A DNA stretch of 64,000 nucleotides from Floccularia luteovirens (taxonomy: Eukaryota; Basidiomycota; Agaricomycetes; Agaricales; Squamanitaceae), in assembly GCA_009739215.1 (NCBI GenBank), contig VSJF01000001.1, positions 2,294,001 to 2,358,000 on the forward strand, in the 5' to 3' direction. A program made the translations under genes and the position numbers. Below the pieces are notes generated by a model that saw only the letters and a list, made by a program, of their open reading frames with translations, had not been told where the DNA came from and made no database searches. Below, in pieces: positions 1 through 9,987 of the stretch. Positions within the stretch are counted from its first letter, which is position 1. Each line of letters starts with the position of its first letter.

Positions 1-1946
1 AGGACTGAACTGTTGAGGGACGTGACCGGTTGAAAACCCTCGCTAGAGTGGCGTTAAGTTATATGACAGATATGTAGTATAATTGACGGAACGCAACTCA
101 AAACGTGACGTGCACTGTCAAGATAAGAGCAACCCGCTTCCCACATTTTACCCTGTTGAGGGAAGGGAAGTCCAACATCACTGAATCGCGCAGATATTGC
201 AAACATAGATAACAGAAGAAGAGTGGTCACCTCCTGCGAGGGCTCAGGCCGCGGAGATGAGTAAGATGGTGTCGAATGAGGCGACTCAGTGTTTCTCAAG
301 TCGCTTTAGTCAAGAGTTTATTATGAGCAGTAAGGGCGAATATATTTGGATTCTCACCCTTGATGTTTCCTGGAATATATGGTCAGGTTATTCTGTCAAA
401 CGATACGACGGAGAAAGCACCTTGCTTGATAATCAGCTAGAAAACGGGTCTTGTGGATAACAGGGAATGCAGGGTGAATGTACGTGAAGAATAGATCAAT
501 AAGCTGGTCTTGCACATCTGGGGATGGAAGCTGAACGTATGGCTCATCAAGAGGCACACAATCATTGGGAAATTTTGACGGCGGCCACACCCTCGCCATT
601 GGCAATCTCCTGGAATAAGATGAACTACAATCGCGTGAGATTTAAGAAATTACTTACCATACACCACCTTCAATACGATCGTCTGTCCGTAGACTACGAC
701 CGAGTAGATGCAAGCCACTTGCTTCGCCGTGGAACCGGACCTACTATTGTTTGGACACACGTATAGCTCAGATTCAAGCTGTAACTCACCTCTTGGTGTT
801 CGTCTAGGGAAAGTTCACCAAGCGCTTCAGTGGCAGAGTTGTAATCATCTGCGTGGGAGAACTGAGTGATTGAGTAGAAGGGCGAAAATTTTTACCCACC
901 TGCAGTGGCATCCATAGTATACATGGTATTCCAGTCAGGTTGAATACTTGTAGCACCAATATTATTCAACCGCCTTTTCTGTGTCGCATGTAAATCCACA
1001 TCTTCAGAAGTTCGTATTCCGGGATGGAGACGGTAGTTAATAGCTGAAACGGAAGTTTGAGGTGAGGCAAGGCGATGGGAGAGATTATCCTGCCATTCTT
1101 TCGTGGGCACGACAGATAAACCGTGATCTTAAGACCGCTCAAGTGAACATCTATGTGGACAAATCCAAGGGAAGAGGACATACCTTGGCTCGAAGACACG
1201 ATCTCACGAGACACTCTGGATTGGCGACGAGAGCGGGAAGAGTCCCGACCATTTGCAGATTCATTGCTTCTTAGTATCGATGCAAAGAAATCTTCTTTGG
1301 TAGCATCAGCAGGTTGTCTGCGACGGCCAGATGGTCCCTGTAATTGCAACGTTAAAGATCTCTTGGGTGTTATGTCTCAAAGGCTGACATATGGTCCCAT
1401 ATCCACCCGTGCCAATATTTCACGGGCAAGATCATCTTGCTTGAGTTCAGACACAATTGTTTGCACCCTACGATCAGGGCATTGGAGGATGGCCCCAAGG
1501 AGTGACTCGACTTGGTGCCATCTTTGTTCGATAGCATGGATGTATCCCTTTGGAGGGCCTCGTTTATAGCTGGGTCCTAAATAATAAAAAATCACGACGG
1601 TAATTGGAAGGAACAATAATTTAATAATACCTAGGAATGTGCAAGCTGTGAAGATAGGACAAAAGCAAAGATGAGTTGTGATGATTACAATTGAGATCGT
1701 TCCTTACCGGTTCCTGCTGCAGCGCAAGACTTGCATGGAAGAGCTTCTCCCGCCGGACGTTCGCATTTACTCTTTGTTTTGCGACACTGATCACAAGCTT
1801 GTAGTGTGTAAACTGGGGAGGTACGGGGTAGAGGTGACAATAAAACACATGCCTCTACTACTTCTTTTCCTTGCAAAAGCTGTATGAGAATCATCATGAT
1901 GGCCATTATCGTCGTCGGAAGGGTCGGAATCGTGCCACTGATCCAT
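1..1946 (-). CDS. Zn(II)2Cys6 fungal-specific transcription factor, 3' end cut by window
   Basis: Nuclear DNA-binding regulator by family. The start is taken at the ATG at 1946-1944 (MDQWHDSDPSDDDNGHH, an acidic N-terminus). A basic stretch, KRSSR, leads straight into the zinc cluster CDQCRKTKSKCERP...CKSC. The sixth cysteine comes from a 15-nt exon (1631-1645; CTFL), followed by GPSYKRGPPKGYIHAIEQRW, a conserved linker of this subfamily. Later exons give VRFHGEASGLHLLG, then ARVWPPSKFP and QDQLIDLFFTYIHPAFPVIH, the start of the fungal-specific TF (middle homology) domain. More of it (EVTTLLLLSMFAISARFSD) lies near 230-180, and the gene continues off the left edge. The first intron (1798-1852) only keeps frame with a GC donor. 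The family is certain; target genes cannot be inferred. Confidence 0.88.
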
Positions 1947-2616
1947 GGTATCGCAGAGAACAAGACAAAAGAGACTAAAGATGAATGTAACCTGAGTGAG
2001 AGGCCAAAGTTAGGCACGTGAGTTGTAAAGAGTTATATATACGCCTGTGGACCGCAGAACTGGGTTGAATCGATGACGGCGGTATAATATCCGGGAAACA
2101 CGATAAATCAAAGAACTGTGTAATTGCTTAGCTGTATTGAAAGTATCGTTGCGTTGTGTACATTCCGAAATTACTCTGATATCTCCGCGGTCTACTACCC
2201 TAATCTTCTAACTGATCCTGGAAGATCTCCATCACTTACCACCATGAGGTTCACTCTGTAATCCAATACAAACATGATACATGATATATTCAACCCCATC
2301 ATACGGTACGGACGTTCGGACAATGTCACGGCGTGCAATTTTTGCAAGGAACACGCATATAAACTCTTCAAAGCCTATTTTTATCATGTTTCCAAAAGCT
2401 TGGCAAGTATCGGAATTAAGATCTTTAATTCTTCAAATCATGTGTCTGACATGCCCGTAAGTGAAAAATTATTAGCACTTGCAAATAGATTTATTGACAT
2501 GAGGTGCTCCGCGTAGTGAATGTAAAATCAATTCCCGTCTTCAGATCTATGAAGCTACTTAAGCGAGGTATTTCTCCTGCTTCCGCCATTGCACTCCAGT
2601 ATTCAATAAATCACAT
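1947..2616. other. Intergenic region, promoter of the Zn2Cys6 gene
   Basis: These 670 bases lie between the regulator's start and the stop of the NIPSNAP gene. Short open frames here (for example 2274-2516) have no recognisable motif or good splice structure. I see nothing beyond the presumed 5' region of the regulator and the 3' end of its neighbour. Confidence 0.5.
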
Positions 2617-3797
2617 TTACTTGAGCGGGCTGAAAGCCAGCGGAGATAGAATGAAACAGTCCATAGACCTTGCTAATTGCGCAGTCTGAATGCTTATTCA
2701 GTGCCTTGTGCCTAAAATATTTTGCCCGACATACCTTTGATACTGTCTCAGCCCATCCATCTATCTGCCACGCTTTCTCTCTTGTTTCTTTTCTTGCTTC
2801 CAAGTTCCTATCCCACACATTACTGATGGATTACGAGATTCGAAGATGAAAAAACTGACGGGTATTGCCACATATGATGAACTTGATGAAGCCTTCCTAC
2901 CTGTGAGAACCATGCTCCAACAGGTGCGACAAATTTTCGACGCGCTTCAATTCCTCTACGCCTAAAACAGCGATCAGGCACTCACGCGACCACTTTCGAC
3001 AAGAGAAAGAAAACGAACCACGTGTTTTCCCACTCTAGAAGCGTACCAGGTTTGAGTTGGTATGTTCTCAACTCAAATAGTCCACCTTGTGCGTGTGGTG
3101 GTGCCGTGGGGAAGAATGCAAATTCTTGATTTAACTGAGAAGACCTGGACGTCAAGCAAGGTAGCATTGCGTTATAAGCTTCCAGATGCTTGCCAAATTT
3201 TTTTGTGAGGATACCCTTGACACTTCCAAAGAGCACAGCATACCTCAGAGGATCTCACCAATTGAGTAGTTTTGTCATACCCGCCATAGTTCTCATACTC
3301 GAGTATATGAAAGAAAATATCTTGATCTCCAACGAGGGTTTCCCAGTTACCAGTCAGCTTCACATGAAGTCGGGGGTCTTCCTTAATCCCTGTATAGTAT
3401 TTCTCGCTGCGAAACACAGTGTAATGAGTCTTGATAGAATTTGGTTGAGTTGAGCGCTTACGCGGCCTTCTTGTATTCCTCTATCCTGTCGGGCTTGACT
3501 TTGTGTGCTGCAAATATCATAATCGGCAGCCGCTCCAGAAAACACGTTAAAGCTATGGATTACTTTCAAACCCATGTATGTATTTTCCTCGCCCCACAAG
3601 TCTAGAATGTTGGAGAATGTCGAGATCCCCTGCTTTCTTTGCTTCTGGTGAACCGTGGAGTAATGTCTGTTGAAGGCAATTTCAATAATGAAATGGATGG
3701 TATATTTTGTACAACACACTTGGACCGATATCAGCCGTTTGGTATGTGATGCGACATTACTGGGATTTGCAGCTCGTCTAACAGCTGAAGCAAGCAT
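2617..3797 (-). CDS. NIPSNAP family mitochondrial protein
   Basis: The protein starts at the ATG 3797-3795 (MLASAVRRAANPSNVASHTK), a basic, hydroxylated N-terminus typical of a mitochondrial presequence. After an intron comes HYSTVHQKQRKQGISTFSNI. The first NIPSNAP-like half is read in DPRLHVKLTGNWETLVGDQD and the second in GLFELRTYQLKPGTLLEWEN. The strongly conserved VHHMWQYP and TREKAWQIDGWAETV blocks are present, and the protein ends FILSPLAFSPLK with TAA at 2617-2619. The fold is a ferredoxin-like dimer. Mammalian NIPSNAP proteins are mitochondrial and act in mitophagy signalling; the fungal role is not established. It is separated from the upstream glycosyltransferase gene by 166 bases on the same strand. 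Confidence 0.87.
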
Positions 3798-3963
3798 GTT
3801 CAAGCTGCAAGTAGGTTGGACAAATTTAGAGAGCGGGCACAGTGCGGAGTCTTTCGTTTCAATCCAACTCGCATCAATGACGTAAGCGGTAACATACGCA
3901 TGTATCCGGGCCATACGATATGTATCTTTCCTAGCTAGTACATAGGTATGTATGCAGTATGTC

Positions 3964-5743
3964 TTATGACTTTTCTCGAACCCACATCTCGTAAATACAC
4001 CACTTCTTCTCCATGTCTTTGTTTAGATACACCCGAAAGACACGGCTACCAGCAAACTCAGGGGATATCAAGAATTCTAAAGAACAACTACGGAGTGGTT
4101 CTTGTGCTTCCAGATGGAAAGGCGAGCCGACACAGTTTAGGCCAGGTTTGTTTCTGGACACAGCCGTTGACTAGTTCGTGATCAGCCAAAGAAGTTGTTG
4201 GGGCAAAGAATACGGGAACACACCCAATTTCTGGCGTCGGAAGATGCTTCAAATGTGGATGCACGTAAGATAGCTTCTGTGTCTGTATCAACCAATAATA
4301 TTAGTTCCATTACAACGTTTTTTCCAGGAGCTATCGATCCAAAGATATCCAATGAAAGCCAGTCATCCTTGTGTGCATCTAGTACAATATCAGAATACCA
4401 GTCCCTCATTGACATACTTGAAACATACAATTATAGCTGCGGAAGGCTGTATTCGGGTGGCCATCAACAGCAGAAGATGGTGGAAAGTCAATATAATGCA
4501 TCTGCATCTGTTTTTCCAACTTCTTAAACTTTATTCTTGATATTTCCAAGATGTTTTCAGCATGAGGCGCAGATATATCGAATTCTGGAAGCAATTTGAT
4601 TGACGTTTCGAACAAACAAACAACCCCGAGACAAGGCGACCGAGATATGGTTGATTTTCTCTCATTCTTTTCTGAAGACACATAAGGAGATATTCTGGAG
4701 AAGTGAGCAACAATCCTATCCAGAAGTTGAGCCGCTCTTATCTGTATTGAATCGTTAGAATCATCCTTCCTGAGAAAATAAGCAGAGTACAATGTGTTTA
4801 TCATTCCTATCGTTTCCTTCGGCTCCGAAAGTGAAAGGATGGCCACCTCCAAGCTCAACGCCATGATCGAACCACATCTCTGGATAAGTGTTGCTCAGAA
4901 TGGTGAAGTAATTGTCTGCCATTTTCATCTCTTCCGTTGTCACATTGATAGAGTTCATGGTTGACAGGAATTCAACCGCCTGCAGTCTTCTTATCATAGT
5001 TCCATAACCCAACCAGGCAAAAGATGTGTGGATATTTTCTCCATTGCTGATTGTGCGCAAATAGCTTTTGAGCATTTCGTGAGGGGGTGAAAGGTGAATT
5101 CCTGAGAGACGGGGTTGTTCAGTTCGAATGCGAAGCGCTCGAATGATCTCCGGGTATATCAAATAGTCATCATCCTATCAGGCAAGCTCAAAACTTGTTA
5201 CGTAGACATCAAAGAAATAATTTACACCTGTATAAAGCAGAATTGTGTCGAAGCTTGAGCGCAAGCCAAGAAACGGGCCTCGAAAAATATGTTGGAAGGC
5301 GAGTTGTAGATTTTTAGAGTTCCCCGAGGGCATCCGCTAGCCGCAAAAGTCTGTTAATCGGAAATCAACAATAATAGGCGAATGGAAACTAATCGGCACA
5401 CATCAGTGGTGATCAGCTGAGGGCTGTTGTTCCAGATGACAACTTTGGCGATCATGCCAAACAATAAATTCTGGCACAAATTTGACACAATGAGAATTAC
5501 GTTGGGTAAGCGCGACCAGTTGAGAATGATAACAGTTGTATCCGCCGAGCTCGAACCAGAAGATAAGCGAGAAAACTGCATAAGCGACCGTCCCTCTAAG
5601 CCATCAAATACCTTCTTATGTTTATGCTGCACAAATTCCGGGTTGACATTTGGTCGATCTATTTCAAAAAGGGAAAGCAATGAGATTGCAACTATAGCGA
5701 GAGATATCTTTGTAATGAGGTAGGGCATGAAGCGTTTGGGCAA
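3964..5743 (-). CDS. Membrane-anchored glycosyltransferase-like protein
   Basis: A short basic N-terminus (MPKRFMPYLITK) precedes a single hydrophobic segment (ISLAIVAISLLSLF), so a type II Golgi/ER enzyme is likely; Met1 (5743) or Met6 (5728) could be used. TVIILNWSRLPNVILIV is the opening beta strand of a GT-A fold. A later exon has FFEARFLACAQAST followed by FCFIQDDDYLIYPEIIRAL, whose DDD is a good candidate for the metal-binding DxD. WFDHGVELGGGHPFTFGAEG follows. The last intron (4046-4091, about 46 nt) joins WPKLCRLAFPSGSTRTTP to RVFRVYLNKDMEKKWCIYEMW, ending at TAA 3964. It resembles exostosin/GT64- or GT2-like proteins of basidiomycetes; the substrate is unknown. Only 54 bases separate its first ATG from the proteasome gene's stop. 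Confidence 0.75.
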
Positions 5744-5797
5744 GAAAAAAGCGTGAGAACTTCATTCATTCGATCACTTAACAAATGATAATATGTA

Positions 5798-6629
5798 TTA
5801 ATCCATTCTGCCTTTTAGTGTGCGTGTGATCACCCTATCTTTCGTACTGGAGAAACATTTTAATGACCTTGATGTTATAATAATCAATGAATACATACAT
5901 GACATGTACAACACACCCCCAACCGGAAAATGCGTCGCGGTCTAATGCATTCAACATCGTCTGTGATATCGTCTCAAATAGGTCTTCTGGCTCCAGATCT
6001 GGCTCCCAAAGGCCCTCTGCGACACCATACAGTTTTGTGCTCGCAGTTCCAGCTACGACAAAATCTTTGGCAAAGTTGAGACAGCCAATGAGATCGGTTG
6101 CGGCAATGAAAGGCTTGAAATTTCCGGTTGGTGTTTTTGAGATTCCGGCCATGACTGGCTCTATGAAATATGGACCAAAACGGTGTTCGTAGAGAGTAGA
6201 TGATACAAGATGGGCGAATGTTTCTGGATTGATTTCGCGCTCCTCTTTGATGGTATACATATTGAGTCGGAAACGTAGACGCTCATGTCTAGGTATGTGT
6301 CAGGTCTCTTCTGTAGATCTCAATAACTGATGAACTTACAGAGTTGTAACATCTGTCGCAAGACCAGGAAGACCGAGATAAATGCGGTTTGTCATAGGAA
6401 AGACCTAAGATATAAGATCAACACAACCGGACATGTGTAGGAATAAAAGGCAAAGCACTCTTTGATATTTAGATGAGATACCAAGAGCTTGGTTGCCGAG
6501 GCGCAAGTCAGCAGCAATTGCGACACAATCCTTGCCGACCATGGCTATGACGGAGCCACCGTTATGATCCATTATAGACTGTAAAGTAGTTAATAAAAAA
6601 AGCAAAAAGATGATAAAACGACAGACCAT
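5798..6629 (-). CDS. PUP3: 20S proteasome subunit beta type-3
   Basis: Non-catalytic beta-ring subunit of the 20S core. The first coding exon is only the ATG (6629-6627); an intron at 6579-6626 joins it to SIMDHNGGSVIAMVGKDCVA, restoring the family's usual N-terminus (M-S-I-M-x-x-N-G-G). Further blocks are AADLRLGNQALGIS, FPMTNRIYLGLPGLATD, LYEHRFGPYFIEPVMAGI, LIGCLNFAKDFVVAGTAS and GLWEPDLEPEDLFETISQ. The open frame runs on to a stop near 5835, but a last intron of about 55 nt (gtatgt...ttctccag) gives VVHVITKDRVITRTLKGRMD with TAA at 5798-5800, the expected PSMB3-type tail. The length fits the family (about 205 residues). It diverges from the MoaA-MoaC gene with 209 bases between starts. 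Confidence 0.95.
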
Positions 6630-6838
6630 GATTGTAGTTACAGTTTGAAAGAGTATTACGCGTCAAGATGTCGAGACACGGGTGACGCGTTGAGGGTCAC
6701 GGAGGTGACAAGATTAGATTAGATTTGTATGAATCAGCAACCCTCGATAGACCTTCCGATGCACTTGCTGGCTGATCTAACAACCAACTTCTCCGCTTAT
6801 TGCTTCATGTCCGACTTTTTTTCTTGTTATAAACCATC

Positions 6839-9012
6839 ATGTTCAGAATACAACATAGAATCGTAAAGAACTTATCTCGTTCTTTGGCGTCGGCCTCTTC
6901 AACTTCTCCCTCGCACGTTCAAGAATCTGCAAAGGTAAATGCAATACCTACCAGCTACTATCTTATTAACATACTCCATAGGCCAGAATAAAGCAAATCG
7001 ACGCTAATACACCATTCTCATCCTCTTTAATTGATACCTTTCATCGCAAGCATGATTACCTCCGAATATCACTGACAGAAAAATGCAATTTACGCTGTGA
7101 GCTAGTTTTCCTCATATCTGACAAAAATCTGAAATTCGGAAGGCTTCTACTGTATGCCTAGTGAGGGTGTGGAACTCTCTCCAACCGGCAACCTCCTCAC
7201 TGACCAAGAAGTAATTCGCCTCGCAACTCTCTTTGTAAAGAGTGGAGTCACCAAAATTAGACTTACTGGTGGTGAACCGACAGTACGAAAGAATTTTATT
7301 GATATTGTTGGTACGAATCTCACAATTATCATCCCTCGATCTCATAAATTCAATCTCTTTCTCTAAAGCTGCCCTCAATGAGCTTCGTCCTTTCGGTCTC
7401 CGGTCTATTGGAATGACAACAAATGGGCTGGCTCTCCACAGACGCTTACCCAAGCTTATAGAAAGAGGGCTTACCCACCTTAATTTAAGGTATTATAGTT
7501 TACATTTCCAACAGAGCTCTGTGTTGAGATATCACTTAGTTTAGACACTCTGGATCCTTTCAAATTCGAAATAATGACGCGCCGCAGAGGGCATGATGCT
7601 GTTCTCAAGACTTTAGACGTAGCCTTAGCATCAGGCCTTCCATCAGTTAAACTAAATGTCGTTGTTATCAAAGGCCTGAATGACTCCGAAATTTTAGATT
7701 TCGTAGAAATGACCAAAGACAGGGCGATTTCTGTCAGGTTCATAGAGTTCATGCCATTCACTGGTTAGTTTTACTTTATTGTTTGCCTTTCCCTCAATAA
7801 TGAAAATCTCTAGGGAATAATTGGGATAAGCAGAAAATGGTACCATCCTCCGAATTGTTGGCGAAAATTCAAACACGGTACCCTAATTCTATGCGAGCTC
7901 CAGACGAGCTGAACGATACGGCAAGATCGTGGAAAGTTCCCGACTTTCTTGGCAGTTTTGGCTTCATTTCAAGCATGTCAGATCATTTTTGTTCGACGTG
8001 TAATAGATTGCGCCTGACTGCGGATGGACAAATCAAAGTATGTATGCAATTGAATACCCCGAAATTCTTCTGGCTGACAAATGTAGGTTTGTCTGTTCGA
8101 TGCTAAAGAAGTCTCTTTACGGGACGCTATGAGGAGGGGGGCGTCTGATGATGAATTAATGCGGATTGTTGGTCTTGCCGTCTCCGGTAAAAAGGGAAAA
8201 CACGCAGGCATGGAAGATATTGATGTTGTAACAAATCGCCCAATGATATTGATAGGTGGTTAAGTGTTTATTTTTGACGTAGTGAATGTATCTTCTGGTA
8301 TTCACCAATCTAATCTACTGTTCAATCACTCGCAGAATCAGTTAAACGACGCCAGTCAGTAATATCTCCAAGAGCTAGGAGACACCAACACAACACCAAT
8401 CAGAAGCGCGTACTTGGCCTGCGTGGCTATGTCACATCACGTTTAACACATCTGGACGATCATGGACGAGCTTCAATGGTAGACGTTGGAGGCAAGGAAG
8501 TAACGAAGCGAACAGCGACGGCAACCGGTCGTATATATATCCCCCACGTTGCATATGAACTTGTTACCTCGACATTCCCACCCGGCGAGGGTGGACGCTC
8601 TTCGAATACACCGGAGGAATGGGCCAAGGCCAAGGCACGACGAAAAGGGGACACTCTCACTGTTGGACAACTAGCAGCCATCATGGGCTCCAAGAAAACT
8701 TCAGACCTTATTCCGCTATGCCATCCGCTTGCCATCAACAAGATTGATGTCACTTTGACACCTTCACCCCCTGTGCAGGGTTGTTCTCAGTACAGCATCC
8801 TGTGTACAGCAACCGTATCATGCGAAGGGAAAACTGGTGTTGAGATGGAAGCATTGACTGCGGTGTCTATCGGTTTGTTGACAGTTTGGGATATGCTCAA
8901 AGCAGTTGCTGGAAAGGAAATGGAAATTGGTAAAATAATGGTTATTCAGAAAACTGGTGGAAAAAGCGGAGACTTCCACCGAGAAGTCAACGACATTAAG
9001 AATCAAGACTAA
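6839..9012 (+). CDS. Molybdenum cofactor biosynthesis MoaA-MoaC fusion (MOCS1/CnxABC type)
   Basis: Makes cPMP from GTP, the first step of molybdenum cofactor synthesis. The N-terminus [20 protein letters not shown] looks like a mitochondrial presequence. The radical-SAM half has EKCNLRC, then an intron, then FYCMP (CxxxCxxC cluster), followed by [28 protein letters not shown] and RFIEFMPF. Its second Fe-S site is [20 protein letters not shown] plus a further Cys. Intron 8256-8335 joins RPMILI to a basic linker ([16 protein letters not shown]) and the MoaC half: [73 protein letters not shown]. If this intron is retained, MoaA ends MILIGG-stop, the conserved Gly-Gly terminus. The gene converges on a thioredoxin-like gene 99 bases away. 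Confidence 0.93.
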
Positions 9013-9111
9013 GAAGTCCCAATACTCGTGGAACCTACTCTTCCATACGTTATGCAGTTCCCCAGGGCGTTCTTGTGGCCCTTGCAATATACAATATATC
9101 TTCGTTGATCA

Positions 9112-9644
9112 TCAGTCCTTCACGAATTCCGAGAGATGATTTTCGATCTCGTTCAACACCAATCGACCTTCTTCCTCGCCCTATTCGTGTGATCCAATCA
9201 TCCAAACCAGGTCGGAAAGTGAGATAAATGTATTTAAAACAGTCACACTCACATTTCTCAATTTAACAATCGTGGGGATGTCTGTCAATTTCCATGGTTC
9301 TCCGCGGTAGATATTATCGGGAGTTTTCCACCTATACAAAGTCAATACAATGTATGTTTTGATAATAGAGACTCACTGTGGCTTGTCGCCTACATAGATT
9401 ATCAGGGCTTGTGGGCTAACTTCAGGTTTGAACGTTTGATCGATAAGTTTCTCAACGTCTCTACAGTCCTGGAAATAAAAAAATGTTCCGATCTTAGTCA
9501 TAACGTAACGAACGGCATGTGTGTGATACGTACACCGCACCAAAGCCTTCCATCCACAATCGAAGAGTAAAATATCAAGAATTTTTCGGGAACAGATTTC
9601 AAAGTGAGAGAGTCAATCGAGCCATCAGCAATGTTTAGAGGCAT
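9112..9644 (-). CDS. TRP14/TXNDC17-like thioredoxin-domain protein
   Basis: A short four-exon gene easily missed by open-frame searches. The start at 9644-9642 gives MPLNIADGSIDSLTLKSVPE. An intron splits the active site, and joining GRLWCG to DCRDVEKLI gives W-C-G-D-C, close to the WCPDC of TRP14/TXNDC17. Next come QALIIYVGDKPQ, then WKTPDNIYRGEPWKLTDIPT (the cis-Pro region) and IVKLRN. The last exon is GEEEGRLVLNEIENHLSEFV, ending KD with TGA at 9112-9114. The length, about 115 residues, matches the family. TRP14 proteins are cytosolic disulfide reductases with narrow substrate choice. Upstream in-frame sequence lacks an ATG, so a further 5' exon is possible but not needed. Confidence 0.85.
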
Positions 9645-9987
9645 TTGTGTGAGATGAGTGGGCGTAACTGACAATGGTTTCTTGTCGACTACTATAAGGA
9701 CCGTGGACTGTAAGAAGATGCTAATCGGCTAATTCCATCTTCTGATATCGAAGGTTGCTGACATTAAGTTCTCCGTGTGTTACATTGCAATATAAGGAGA
9801 ACTTTGTTCAAAGTAATATATGGCGTGACTTTCTGTGGTAAGTCACGTAATCAGGAATTAAAAAATCCATTTTTGATTCACAACTCTATGTATATACCGC
9901 AAACAGAATATCATGAAACGTTCGAACAACCAATCCAGGGTATCCAGTACTAAATTAATCAGATGCTTACGGTCATATACTGACATC
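9645..9987. other. Intergenic region (343 bases)
   Basis: Lies between the start of the TRP14-like gene and the stop of the Thr-rich secreted protein gene, both on the minus strand. I see no coding signal; it should hold the TRP14-like promoter and the neighbour's 3' UTR. Confidence 0.4.

Noticed and set aside
8476..9012. MoaC as an independent gene starting at MVDVGGKEV
   Set aside because: An in-frame upstream exon ([11 protein letters not shown] and a basic linker) and a good acceptor connect it to MoaA; the essential LTHLD block lies before that Met.
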